From Methanobacteriaceae archaeon (lineage in GTDB: Archaea; Methanobacteriota; Methanobacteria; Methanobacteriales; Methanobacteriaceae), in the NCBI GenBank assembly GCA_900769095.1, contig CAAGFH010000005.1, positions 1 to 7,352 of the forward strand: a DNA stretch of 7,352 bases, written 5' to 3'. Under the pieces are notes generated by a model. That model had not been told where the DNA came from. It saw only the letters and a program-made list of their open reading frames with translations, and ran no database searches. Shown in pieces: positions 1 to 5,529 of the stretch (the first letter of the stretch is position 1; every line of letters starts with the position of its first letter). A program made the translations under genes and the position numbers.

Positions 1-731
1 CTAACAATTGATTCTTGAATAGCAATAAATTCTTGTGATTCTCTTTTTCTTGGTCTTTGTAAGTCCACTTCAACAATATCTGCAATTTTACCCGGATTTT
101 TATCTAAAATAACAATTTTATCTGCAAGGTAAACTGCTTCATCAACATCGTGAGTTACAAAAACAATTGTATTTTCAAATCTTTTCCAAACTCCTATGAG
201 CTGTTCTTGAAGACTATGTCTATTTTGCATATCCAATGCAGAAAACGGCTCATCCATTAACAAAATAGGTGAATGGTTAAGCAAAGATCTAATAATTGCA
301 ACCCTTTGTTTCATACCACCTGAAAGTTCATGCGGATAGCTATCTTTAAAGTCAATTAAACCAACATTTTCCAAATATCTTTCAGCAGCAGCAATATTTT
401 CTTCCTTGGAACCTGCCTTTGTCATCTCCAAACCGAAAGTTACATTCTGAAGTACAGTCATCCAAGGGAAAAGAGAGTATTGTTGGAAAATAACTGCTCT
501 GTCACCAGATGGTTTTTCAACGACCTCACCATTTGCAACAATCTCACCGGAAGTAGGAGTATCAAGACCTGCAATTAATCTTAAAAGAGTTGTTTTTCCA
601 CAACCTGAAGGTCCTAAAAGACATACAAATTCACCATCTTCAATATTTAAATTAATATTTTCTAAAACGGACAATTTTTCAGTCTTTTTTGAATCAAATG
701 ACTTATTAATATTTTTAACTTGAATCGCCAT
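1..731 (-). CDS. ABC transporter ATP-binding protein, sulfonate/nitrate/taurine type (3' end cut off by the window)
   Basis: Cytoplasmic ATPase that would power the permease encoded just upstream. I translated 243 residues from ATG at 731; the frame is still open at base 1, so only the last residues are missing. All ABC motifs are present: Walker A GPSGCGKTT (residues 40-48), Q-loop IFQQYSLFPW (81-90), signature LSGGMKQR (136-143), Walker B ILLMDEP (156-162), D-loop SALD (164-167) and switch His194 (THD). The SLFPWMTV stretch and the RP-R-R near the end are typical of the SsuB/TauB/NrtD group. The start lies 9 bases after the permease stop, and the Shine-Dalgarno sequence AGGTG overlaps that stop codon, so translation is probably coupled. 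The binding-protein gene is not in the window and may lie to the left. The substrate cannot be read from this sequence; sulfonates, nitrate-like anions or thiamine precursors are family possibilities. Confidence 0.93.
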   Translation of the reverse strand, partial: MAIQVKNINKSFDSKKTEKLSVLENINLNIEDGEFVCLLGPSGCGKTTLLRLIAGLDTPTSGEIVANGEVVEKPSGDRAVIFQQYSLFPWMTVLQNVTFGLEMTKAGSKEENIAAAERYLENVGLIDFKDSYPHELSGGMKQRVAIIRSLLNHSPILLMDEPFSALDMQNRHSLQEQLIGVWKRFENTIVFVTHDVDEAVYLADKIVILDKNPGKIADIVEVDLQRPRKRESQEFIAIQESIV

Positions 732-740
732 GAAAAACAC

Positions 741-1490
741 CTACCAGAATATCCTATTTTGAATTTTGCCAAATACAAAGTCAAATACAAGTCCAATAAA
801 ACCGATTACAATCATACCCACAACTGTAGTACCAGTATCAAAAAGATTTGTTGCTGTTAAAATCATATAACCTAAACCACTACTTGATCCAATCATTTCT
901 GCAGAAATAGTACACATTAAAGCAATACCAATACCTACTTTTAAACCAGAAACGATATATGGAATAGCTGAAGGCAAAACAACTCTTTTTAAAACATTCC
1001 AGTCATTAGCACCAAGTGTTTGAGCAGATTCAACTAAAACACTGTCAGTTCTTTTAACACCATCAATTGTATATACTAAAATTGGGAATACACAACCCAT
1101 AAAAATAATAAATACCGCAGGTAAAGTACCTATTCCAAACCATAAAATGGAAAATGGAATCCATGCAACAGGCGGAATTGGTCTTAAAATACTTATTACA
1201 AAAGTACAAATATCTTCAAGAGTTTTATACCATCCAAGTAAAATTCCAAGAGGAATTGCAACAATAGATGCTAAAATTAAACCGAAGAATACCTTAAACA
1301 ATGTATCAATAGTGTTTGCAAATAATTTACCGTTTTCAATCACAACCCAAGCAGAATTTACCACATCAAGTGGGCCAGGTAATATATATGATGAAAACAA
1401 TCCAAAACAATTAGTTATAAGATACCAGATGAATATTAAAATCACTGGTAACAATAATGGAACAAATTTATTTTTATAATTATCAAACAT
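741..1490 (-). CDS. ABC transporter permease, sulfonate/nitrate/taurine type (BPD_transp_1 family)
   Basis: Integral membrane subunit of an ABC importer, 249 residues, a normal length for SsuC/TauC-like permeases. Hydrophobic segments lie near residues 8-30, 63-86, 105-142, 177-197 and 222-245. The conserved cytoplasmic EAA loop that docks onto the ATPase is ESAQTLGANDW followed by VVLPSAIPYI (154-178), and the RPIPPVAWIPFSILWFG stretch (103-119) is characteristic of this subfamily. ATG at 1490 is preceded by GTGAT, which fits the methanogen anti-Shine-Dalgarno sequence. It is the first gene of the operon and is followed after 9 bases by the ATPase. It is divergent from the protease-like gene at 1609. 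Family assignment is secure; substrate is unknown. Confidence 0.93.
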   Translation of the reverse strand: MFDNYKNKFVPLLLPVILIFIWYLITNCFGLFSSYILPGPLDVVNSAWVVIENGKLFANTIDTLFKVFFGLILASIVAIPLGILLGWYKTLEDICTFVISILRPIPPVAWIPFSILWFGIGTLPAVFIIFMGCVFPILVYTIDGVKRTDSVLVESAQTLGANDWNVLKRVVLPSAIPYIVSGLKVGIGIALMCTISAEMIGSSSGLGYMILTATNLFDTGTTVVGMIVIGFIGLVFDFVFGKIQNRIFW

Positions 1491-1533
1491 TTAACATCAC
1501 TATAATAATTTAATACACTAATAAATATGAAAC

Positions 1534-1581
1534 ACTTATTATAAAAACTTTAAAAACTTGAAAGTCTAATCAATAATAAGT
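1534..1581. repeat. Perfect 9-bp inverted repeat in the divergent promoter region
   Basis: ACTTATTAT at 1534-1542 is repeated inverted as ATAATAAGT at 1573-1581, with 30 bp between the arms. The left arm overlaps the likely TATA box of the importer operon and the right arm lies just upstream of the protease-like gene. A tandem AAAAACTT pair (1543-1550 and 1552-1559) fills part of the spacer. The position suits an operator controlling both directions, but the arms are AT-rich and could be chance. Confidence 0.35.
1535..1548 (-). promoter_or_regulatory. Probable TATA box of the ABC importer operon
   Basis: On the minus strand the sequence reads AAAGTTTTTATAATAAG, a purine-rich BRE-like stretch followed by a TATA-like box. 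It is about 45-58 bases upstream of the permease ATG at 1490, which would put transcription start near 1515 and leave a leader of about 25 bases. On the plus strand the same area offers TTATAAAAA and TTTAAAAA boxes 50-70 bases before the gene at 1609, so the two promoters may overlap. Confidence 0.35.
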
Positions 1582-1598
1582 ATTAGAAAAAATATATT

Positions 1599-1602
1599 GG
1601 TG
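1599..1602 (+). promoter_or_regulatory. Ribosome binding site deciding the start of the CPBP gene
   Basis: GGTG lies six bases before ATG at 1609. An in-frame TTG at 1597 would begin four residues earlier, but it overlaps this site and has no Shine-Dalgarno sequence of its own, so the ATG is preferred. Confidence 0.6.
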
Positions 1603-1608
1603 CTAATA

Positions 1609-2532
1609 ATGAATGCGAATAAAAAATTTTTCTCAAAAATGGGATTTAATTATCTAGCTTACTCAATTGCTTCAATATTGTTTCTTATAATATTATCAAA
1701 TATTATAGCAGTTATTCGCCCAGAGATATTGAATAATATCAACATAGCAACCATAATAACTGCAATTTGCAATTATGTTCTCCCACTTCCAATTTTGTTG
1801 TTTTTAATGAGAAAATTGGATTCAACAGAAATTAAAAAGAATAACTTGGGTTTTAAGACATTTTTAAAATATTTATGTATTACATTTACATTGATGTGGA
1901 TTGGAAATATTACAGGAACCATAATAACCAATCTGCTTAGTTTTACAATTCAAAATGATATAGCAAACCCTATTCAAAATTTAATTAATTCAACTGATTT
2001 ATGGTTGAATTTAATATTAATAAGTTTAATAGGCCCAATCTTTGAAGAAATAATTTTTAGAAAGATATTAATTGATAGAACAATTAAATATGGACCACTA
2101 GCTTCAATACTTGTATCTGCAATAATTTTTGGATTAATTCATGGAAACTTAAACCAGTTTTGCTATACTGTATTAGTTGGTGGATTTTTTGCATATGTCT
2201 ACATAAAAACAGGACAAATCAAATATTCAATTGGACTGCATATAATTCTCAATATGCTTGGATCTGTTTTAAGCATGATTGTAAACAACAGTGCAGTCAA
2301 TTTATCAAATGCATTTAATACTACTGATTTAGCAATTCTTGTATTTTACTTTATCTTAATTTTAATTGCTTTATTTGTCGGAATTTACACTTTGGTTGAA
2401 TATATACAAAAGAAACGTAAACAAAAAAATAGTATAGATTTAAAAATTATAAAACCAGTGTTTTTAAATGCCGGAATGATTTGTTTTATTGTATTTTATA
2501 TAATAAGAATGGCACTGCAGATATTAAGTTAA
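1609..2532 (+). CDS. CPBP family intramembrane protease-like protein (CAAX/Abi type)
   Basis: Membrane protein of 307 residues with about eight hydrophobic helices. It carries the three signature motifs of the CPBP family (Pfam PF02517): EEIIFRK with Glu146, Glu147 and Arg151; FGLIHG with Phe174 and His178; and HIILN with His211 and Asn215. In characterised relatives such as Rce1 these residues form the glutamate/histidine active site inside the membrane, so catalytic activity is plausible. About 90 residues follow the third motif, including two more hydrophobic helices and a basic KKRKQKN loop, so the protein is longer than the bare domain. It is transcribed alone, divergent from the ABC importer and convergent with the RNA-binding protein gene. 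The substrate is unknown: family roles include CAAX processing, bacteriocin immunity and signalling proteolysis, and nothing nearby singles one out. Confidence 0.88.
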   Translation: MNANKKFFSKMGFNYLAYSIASILFLIILSNIIAVIRPEILNNINIATIITAICNYVLPLPILLFLMRKLDSTEIKKNNLGFKTFLKYLCITFTLMWIGNITGTIITNLLSFTIQNDIANPIQNLINSTDLWLNLILISLIGPIFEEIIFRKILIDRTIKYGPLASILVSAIIFGLIHGNLNQFCYTVLVGGFFAYVYIKTGQIKYSIGLHIILNMLGSVLSMIVNNSAVNLSNAFNTTDLAILVFYFILILIALFVGIYTLVEYIQKKRKQKNSIDLKIIKPVFLNAGMICFIVFYIIRMALQILS

Positions 2533-2534
2533 AT

Positions 2535-2562
2535 GGAATGTAAAATAATTTATTTTACTTCC
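2535..2562. terminator. Shared dyad between convergent genes, probable bidirectional terminator
   Basis: GGAA-T-GTAAAATAA (2535-2548) pairs with TTATTTTAC-TTCC (2550-2562): a 13-bp stem with a single bulged T and almost no loop. It fills nearly the whole 35-bp gap between the stop codons at 2532 and 2568, so it can serve both convergent transcripts. Archaeal termination depends mainly on T-tracts, so the stem may instead define or protect RNA 3' ends. Confidence 0.5.
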
Positions 2563-2567
2563 AATAA

Positions 2568-2993
2568 TTAATTTTTAAAAGAATCAATAGCTTCACGCAC
2601 TTTATCAACTGCAATTTGTTTTTTAGCAGGAAATGCGGCAATCTTTACTTTTAAGTGAATTGAATCACCTTTATCTAGAACAGTTAATTTTTCATCTAAA
2701 GCATCGTTTTTATCAAATCTTAAAAACCAGTTTCCTTTTTCATCCATTTTTTGCTCTAAATCATTATTTAACTTTTCTAAATCAGTAGATTGTAAAAGTT
2801 TATTGAAAAAGTCCTTAGTGTATCTTTTTTTAGAAACTACACCAGTTAAAATAAGAATTTTGTCTTCAAGTAATCCTTCAGCTTCTTCTGCTTCGATTTC
2901 AGCTTCAGGAAGTAAATTTAAAATAGCCTGAGAAATTTCATCAACACTTTCATTTTTATAAACGAAAGCTCTGAATTTAATATTATGAATCAT
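2568..2993 (-). CDS. Archaeal RNA-binding protein, COG1325/PF01877 family
   Basis: Soluble acidic protein of 141 residues that I recognise as the small archaeal RNA-binding family COG1325, sometimes annotated as exosome-associated. Recognisable stretches are the N-terminal strand IHNIKFRAFVYKNES, the acidic EAEEAEGLLEDKILILTG segment (about 34-51), NWFLRFDKNDAL (about 88-99) and the IHLKVKIAAFP strand near the end. The family is known to sit beside L15e, RNase P and exosome genes in euryarchaea. Here it follows L15e after 32 bases on the same strand, so the two are probably one transcript. The Shine-Dalgarno sequence is weak (TGAT four bases before the ATG). No RNase P gene follows: the operon ends at the dyad shared with the convergent gene. 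Its RNA target is not known to me. Confidence 0.8.
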   Translation of the reverse strand: MIHNIKFRAFVYKNESVDEISQAILNLLPEAEIEAEEAEGLLEDKILILTGVVSKKRYTKDFFNKLLQSTDLEKLNNDLEQKMDEKGNWFLRFDKNDALDEKLTVLDKGDSIHLKVKIAAFPAKKQIAVDKVREAIDSFKN

Positions 2994-3025
2994 TTTATCA
3001 AAAAATAAAAAGGAAAGAAGAAAGA

Positions 3026-3583
3026 CTATAAGTCTCTTCTTCTAGCTTGTTCTGAGCCTTTTCCTTTAGATTTAATTCCACGTCCTTTGTTTCCAGCACT
3101 AGTTAAACCTCTGAGAGCTCTGTTAGTGTGTTTTTTGGAACAAATCCAATTGATTTTTTTATCGTTAATGATAGAAGGACTTTGTGGATCTACTAAAATA
3201 ACTTCGAAATATTTGTATTTTCCGTCAGCCCATACCCAGTAGGAGTTTAATACTTCTAAGTTAGGGTATTTTTTAGCTACACGTTCTTCAGCAATTCTTT
3301 GAATAGATTTTGCTTGGGTAATTTTGTTTACACCCATTCTTTTAGGTTTACGACCGTTGAAACGACGGGTTTTTCTTCTACCCCCACGTCTTACTCTGGT
3401 TCTTACTAAAACGAAACCTTTTTTAGCCCTGTAACCTAAACTTCTAGCTCTGTCGAGTCTAGTAGGTCTATCAATTCTTTGAACAGCACTTTGTCTTTTC
3501 CATTTAGGAGCTCTTTGCCACATGAGTTCACGTACGTAAGACTCATCTGGGTTTTTCCATGCGTCTCTAATATATTTATACAT
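3026..3583 (-). CDS. rpl15e: 50S ribosomal protein L15e
   Basis: Basic large-subunit ribosomal protein of the archaeal/eukaryotic L15e family, 185 residues, close to the usual 187-196 in archaea. Diagnostic stretches are the start [25 protein letters not shown] (17-29), [19 protein letters not shown] (39-57), [12 protein letters not shown] (64-75), [14 protein letters not shown] (76-89), [12 protein letters not shown] (106-117), [12 protein letters not shown] (127-138) and [10 protein letters not shown] (160-169). ATG at 3583 is chosen because AAGGTG lies six bases upstream and because homologues begin at this residue. An in-frame ATG at 3619 would add 12 residues but has no Shine-Dalgarno sequence. 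It is the first gene of a two-gene operon. Its leader is unusually GC-rich and is listed separately. Confidence 0.97.
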   Translation of the reverse strand: MYKYIRDAWKNPDESYVRELMWQRAPKWKRQSAVQRIDRPTRLDRARSLGYRAKKGFVLVRTRVRRGGRRKTRRFNGRKPKRMGVNKITQAKSIQRIAEERVAKKYPNLEVLNSYWVWADGKYKYFEVILVDPQSPSIINDKKINWICSKKHTNRALRGLTSAGNKGRGIKSKGKGSEQARRRDL

Positions 3584-3589
3584 AAATAA

Positions 3590-3595
3590 CACCTT
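3590..3595 (-). promoter_or_regulatory. Ribosome binding site deciding the start of L15e
   Basis: AAGGTG on the minus strand, six bases before ATG at 3583. It supports this start over the in-frame ATG at 3619. Confidence 0.75.
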
Positions 3596-3597
3596 TT

Positions 3598-3640
3598 TGT
3601 TCAGCCACGAAGGCCACATCCATTTGGGAACTTGTCCCTA
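3598..3640 (-). promoter_or_regulatory. GC-rich, potentially structured leader of the L15e mRNA
   Basis: This stretch is roughly half G+C while the flanking non-coding DNA is almost entirely A and T. On the minus strand it can form GGGA/TCCC with a five-base loop (about 3638-3626), and a second hairpin GGCC-TTCGT-GGCT (about 3614-3602). GTTC can instead pair with GAAC just after the second hairpin, which competes with the first stem. The Shine-Dalgarno sequence follows within a few bases. It could be an autoregulatory ribosomal-protein leader; no known riboswitch or sRNA family was recognised. Confidence 0.4.
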
Positions 3641-3674
3641 AAAAAGTAATTAAAAAACTGTTAAGAATAACAGT

Positions 3675-3686
3675 AATAAAATATTT
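3675..3686 (-). promoter_or_regulatory. Probable TATA box of the L15e operon
   Basis: AAATATTTTATT on the minus strand. Initiation about 25 bases downstream (near 3655) would give a leader of roughly 70 bases containing the whole GC-rich structured stretch. AT-rich alternatives exist nearby (3645-3655 and 3694-3706). Confidence 0.35.
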
Positions 3687-3746
3687 GTTTTCTATATTAA
3701 TAAACCTATCGTAAAAAAAGAACTAATTAACTTAATATGACAATAA

Positions 3747-3754
3747 TTATAAAA
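3747..3754 (+). promoter_or_regulatory. Probable TATA box of the DUF3795 gene
   Basis: TTATAAAA 40-47 bases before ATG at 3794 would place transcription start near 3775 with a short leader. A second candidate, AAATATATAG, lies at 3761-3770. An upstream in-frame ATG at 3737 precedes both boxes and is therefore unlikely to be the true start. Confidence 0.35.
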
Positions 3755-3793
3755 TTAAATAAATATATAGTTTTCTTAAGTGAGTGTGAAATT

Positions 3794-4192
3794 ATGAAAA
3801 TGCCAGAAAGTTTAGATTCAAAATTATTAGCCCCATGTGGAATCAATTGTATTAGCTGTGAAAAATATCAAAATCCATGTGGAGGCTGTTTAATAAGTAA
3901 TGACGGCAAAAGCAAAGCTAGTTTGAAGTGTAAAATTAAAACCTGTTTTGATTCTAAAAATTTCATGTATTGTGGAAGATGCAGCGAGTTTCCATGTCCT
4001 TTAATGAAAAAACACTCAAAAAAATATGTTAAAAGACATGATTTGAACACACTTGACAGTGCAAAAAGAATAAAAACAACTGGTATTGGTCGTATGATGA
4101 GTCAAGACCGTGAAAAATGGTTATGTGATGAGTGTGGCGGAGTTATTAAATTTCAAACCAAAGAATGTAGTGAATGTGGTGCTAAAAAATAA
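3794..4192 (+). CDS. Cysteine-rich DUF3795-type protein with C-terminal zinc ribbon
   Basis: Small soluble protein of 132 residues with 15 cysteines. The N-terminal part has the DUF3795 (PF12675) pattern: APCGINCISC (Cys15, 19, 22), PCGGC (Cys29, 32), Cys46, Cys51, YCGRC (Cys60, 63) and EFPCP (Cys68), which suggests bound metal or an Fe-S cluster. A second module at the end, CDECGG...ECSECG (Cys111, 114, 125, 128), is a textbook four-cysteine zinc ribbon. The start at 3794 is chosen because the likely TATA box lies downstream of the ATG at 3737; ATG at 3800 is also possible, since the Shine-Dalgarno sequence (GTGA) is weak. It is transcribed alone, divergent from L15e and convergent with the DUF3021 gene. 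No function is established for the family as far as I know. Confidence 0.8.
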   Translation: MKMPESLDSKLLAPCGINCISCEKYQNPCGGCLISNDGKSKASLKCKIKTCFDSKNFMYCGRCSEFPCPLMKKHSKKYVKRHDLNTLDSAKRIKTTGIGRMMSQDREKWLCDECGGVIKFQTKECSECGAKK

Positions 4193-4198
4193 CACCAC
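4176..4198. terminator. GC-rich hairpin across the stop of the DUF3795 gene, likely bidirectional terminator
   Basis: GTGGTG (4176-4181) and CACCAC (4193-4198) form a perfect 6-bp stem around CTAAAAAATAA, which holds the DUF3795 stop codon. Read on the minus strand the loop contains T6 just downstream of the DUF3021 stop at 4204. Read on the plus strand a T6 run follows at 4215-4220. The convergent genes are only 11 bp apart, so each termination signal sits partly inside or beside the other gene. Confidence 0.45.
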
Positions 4199-4203
4199 TA
4201 AAT

Positions 4204-4626
4204 TTAATTGCCTAATTTTTTGTTTAAGTCCCTTGCAACTAAATAATGATAAACATAAAATCCAATCCAAAACACTGCACAAATAATACAGGATATTAAA
4301 ATCCATATTAAAATAGGTTGTAAACCTGATTCTATTGGCATCCATTTCAAATAAACTGCTGTTGCATATAAAACACTCATACCAACTACCATTTGAAAGA
4401 TTACCTGAATTGGAAATGCAAGGTCTTCTTTATAGTATATTAAACCACTTAATGAAAATGCCCATCCAATTACAATAGCTCCAAGAAATGCATTTACTAT
4501 ATCAACACCACTAAAATAGACTGTACCGGGAGTATTTAGAATAACTGTAAGCACCATTGAAAACATGGTGATAAAACAACCCACAAAAGCACCTAATCCC
4601 AAATGTCTAATTATTTTTAATTCCAT
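4204..4626 (-). CDS. DUF3021 family four-helix membrane protein, partner of the LytTR regulator
   Basis: Membrane protein of 140 residues with four helices near 10-30, 42-63, 73-93 and 104-127, followed by a short charged tail (ARDLNKKLGN). The length, helix layout and YYKEDLAFPIQVIFQM loop match DUF3021 (PF11457). This family is usually encoded directly after a LytTR regulator in Firmicutes, as here. By analogy with two-gene LytTR regulatory systems, where a membrane protein holds the regulator inactive, I infer that it is an inhibitor or sensor for the upstream protein. ATG at 4626 is chosen over an in-frame GTG at 4635 because AGGTGA lies five bases before it; that GTG is itself part of the site. 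The Shine-Dalgarno sequence also overlaps the LytTR stop, so translation is likely coupled. Confidence 0.82.
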   Translation of the reverse strand: MELKIIRHLGLGAFVGCFITMFSMVLTVILNTPGTVYFSGVDIVNAFLGAIVIGWAFSLSGLIYYKEDLAFPIQVIFQMVVGMSVLYATAVYLKWMPIESGLQPILIWILISCIICAVFWIGFYVYHYLVARDLNKKLGN

Positions 4627-4631
4627 AAAAT

Positions 4632-4637
4632 TCACCT
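4632..4637 (-). promoter_or_regulatory. Ribosome binding site deciding the start of the DUF3021 gene
   Basis: AGGTGA on the minus strand, five bases before ATG at 4626, overlapping the stop codon of the LytTR gene. It argues against GTG at 4635 as the start. Confidence 0.7.
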
Positions 4638-5076
4638 ATAAATCCAATGCCTGTTTAAAATTCGGAAGATATTTTCTTGAGATATTATCTTTCAATCCGT
4701 TTTTAAGTTCAATAAACATCATTCCTCTAAGTGAAGGAGCTACTCTTTTAATCTTTTTTAGATTAACGATAGTTGTTTTTGAAATACGTACAAAATCACT
4801 ATTTAAGTTCTCTTCAATTTGATATAATGGTTTTTTAATTATGTAATCATAATCTTTAGTAAACACATTAACCTGTTTATTTTCAACTCTAAACATGAAA
4901 ATATCATCATATTCCAAAAGTGCAATGTCTGAATCTTTTTTAACAGCCAGTAATTCATTAGATTCATCATTTTCTAAAATTGACATTGCCTTTGTAATAT
5001 TTTCATTTAACTCATTAGTATGAATCTCCGCGTAAGGTTCCTCAACATCTTTTGAAACAAATAAATTTACCTTCAT
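4636..5076 (-). CDS. LytTR-domain DNA-binding regulator without a receiver domain
   Basis: Cytoplasmic transcription regulator of 146 residues. Residues about 48-146 form a complete LytTR domain (PF04397): the YDDIFMFRVENKQVNVFTKD strands (56-75), the central helix, FVRISKTTIVNLKKIKRV (95-112) with the family's F-R-S-VN-I pattern, and NISRKYLPNF (131-140) near the end. The roughly 45 residues before it (MKVNLFVSKDVEEPYAEIHTN...) are not a phosphorylated receiver domain. This architecture is typical of the single-domain regulators paired with DUF3021. It starts 3 bases after the stop of the 2TM gene, with AAGGA as a weak Shine-Dalgarno sequence. The family binds pairs of direct repeats and often controls its own operon; I could not find a good match to the bacterial consensus here. 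LytTR proteins are uncommon in archaea, so acquisition from gut Firmicutes is likely. Confidence 0.92.
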   Translation of the reverse strand: MKVNLFVSKDVEEPYAEIHTNELNENITKAMSILENDESNELLAVKKDSDIALLEYDDIFMFRVENKQVNVFTKDYDYIIKKPLYQIEENLNSDFVRISKTTIVNLKKIKRVAPSLRGMMFIELKNGLKDNISRKYLPNFKQALDL

Positions 5077-5079
5077 GGT

Positions 5080-5355
5080 TTATTTCCTTAATTTTTCCAT
5101 TTCCTGTTCAATTTTACGTTCCCTATACTCCTCACCATCAAATCTACCATAAAGAACGAATGCTTTTAAAAAATCAAACAATACTCCAATTCCCCAGATG
5201 AATAACGGGAATAAAACCCACCAGATGTCCGGAGTAAAAAGGAAATTGATTACAGCCAATATTGCATTAACTACAACATATGATATAAAATTTTTATAAA
5301 ATTCAATTTTCGCATCCGCTCTTTTCTCAGCAACAGCCCTTATATTATCACTCAT
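5080..5355 (-). CDS. 2TM-domain membrane protein, first gene of the LytTR cassette
   Basis: Small membrane protein of 91 residues with two helices near 22-40 and 46-66. The pattern AEKRADAKIEFYKNFISYVVVNAILAVINF up to residue 38, followed by WWVLFPLFIWGIGVLFDF (45-62), matches the 2TM domain (PF13239), which in bacteria is found in or beside LytTR and LytS-type signalling proteins. The C-terminal tail (GEEYRERKIEQEMEKLRK) is charged and probably a cytoplasmic helix. The start has a strong Shine-Dalgarno sequence, GGTGAT at 5359-5364. The LytTR gene follows after 3 bases. I infer a role as a membrane anchor or co-sensor for that regulator; the alternative is a stand-alone protein merely co-transcribed with it. 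Confidence 0.82.
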   Translation of the reverse strand: MSDNIRAVAEKRADAKIEFYKNFISYVVVNAILAVINFLFTPDIWWVLFPLFIWGIGVLFDFLKAFVLYGRFDGEEYRERKIEQEMEKLRK

Positions 5356-5406
5356 ATTATCACCACAAACATTATAGCAATGATAAGAGCTTCTTTTAAA
5401 AAGATA

Positions 5407-5451
5407 GGTTACAAATTAATATTTATAATTAAATATTTAAATAAATTAACC
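5407..5451 (-). promoter_or_regulatory. Promoter of the 2TM-LytTR-DUF3021 cassette inside an imperfect dyad
   Basis: GGTTA (5407-5411) is mirrored by TAACC (5447-5451), and the inner parts TTAATATTTA (5416-5425) and TAAATATTTAA (5430-5440) are also near-mirror images. A TATA-like box, AATTATAAATATT on the minus strand (5418-5430), lies at the centre. Initiation near 5398 would give a leader of about 43 bases before ATG at 5355. The dyad could bind a regulator that blocks the promoter. Confidence 0.35.
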
Positions 5452-5529
5452 TTTTTCTTAATCATTACTACATTTCATATAATATAAGATAGTAAAACAC
5501 AATATAAATGGCTATTTAGCAATATTGAT

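Noticed and set aside
1147..1479. 110-codon open frame on the plus strand
   Set aside because: It lies wholly antisense to the clearly identified ABC permease gene and has no recognisable domain.
3584..3619. In-frame N-terminal extension of L15e starting MWPSWLNKK
   Set aside because: No Shine-Dalgarno sequence precedes ATG at 3619, homologues start at MYKYIRDAW, and AAGGTG sits correctly before ATG at 3583. The stretch is treated as leader RNA.
3598..3640. L15e leader as a C/D box or H/ACA sRNA
   Set aside because: A CTGA and an ACA trinucleotide are present, but no proper box C (RTGATGA) or paired boxes are found and no typical H/ACA hairpin with a pocket is seen.
3868..4050. 60-codon minus-strand open frame
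   Set aside because: Antisense to the cysteine-rich DUF3795 gene, whose motif pattern is clear.
4121..4345. 74-codon minus-strand open frame
   Set aside because: Runs across the ends of two well-supported genes in another frame and resembles no known protein.
4565..4822. 85-codon plus-strand open frame
   Set aside because: Antisense to the DUF3021 and LytTR genes.
5380..5490. 36-codon plus-strand open frame in the gap upstream of the 2TM gene
   Set aside because: Hydrophobic but without a Shine-Dalgarno sequence, and composed of AT-rich codons expected by chance. It also overlaps the likely promoter of the opposite strand.
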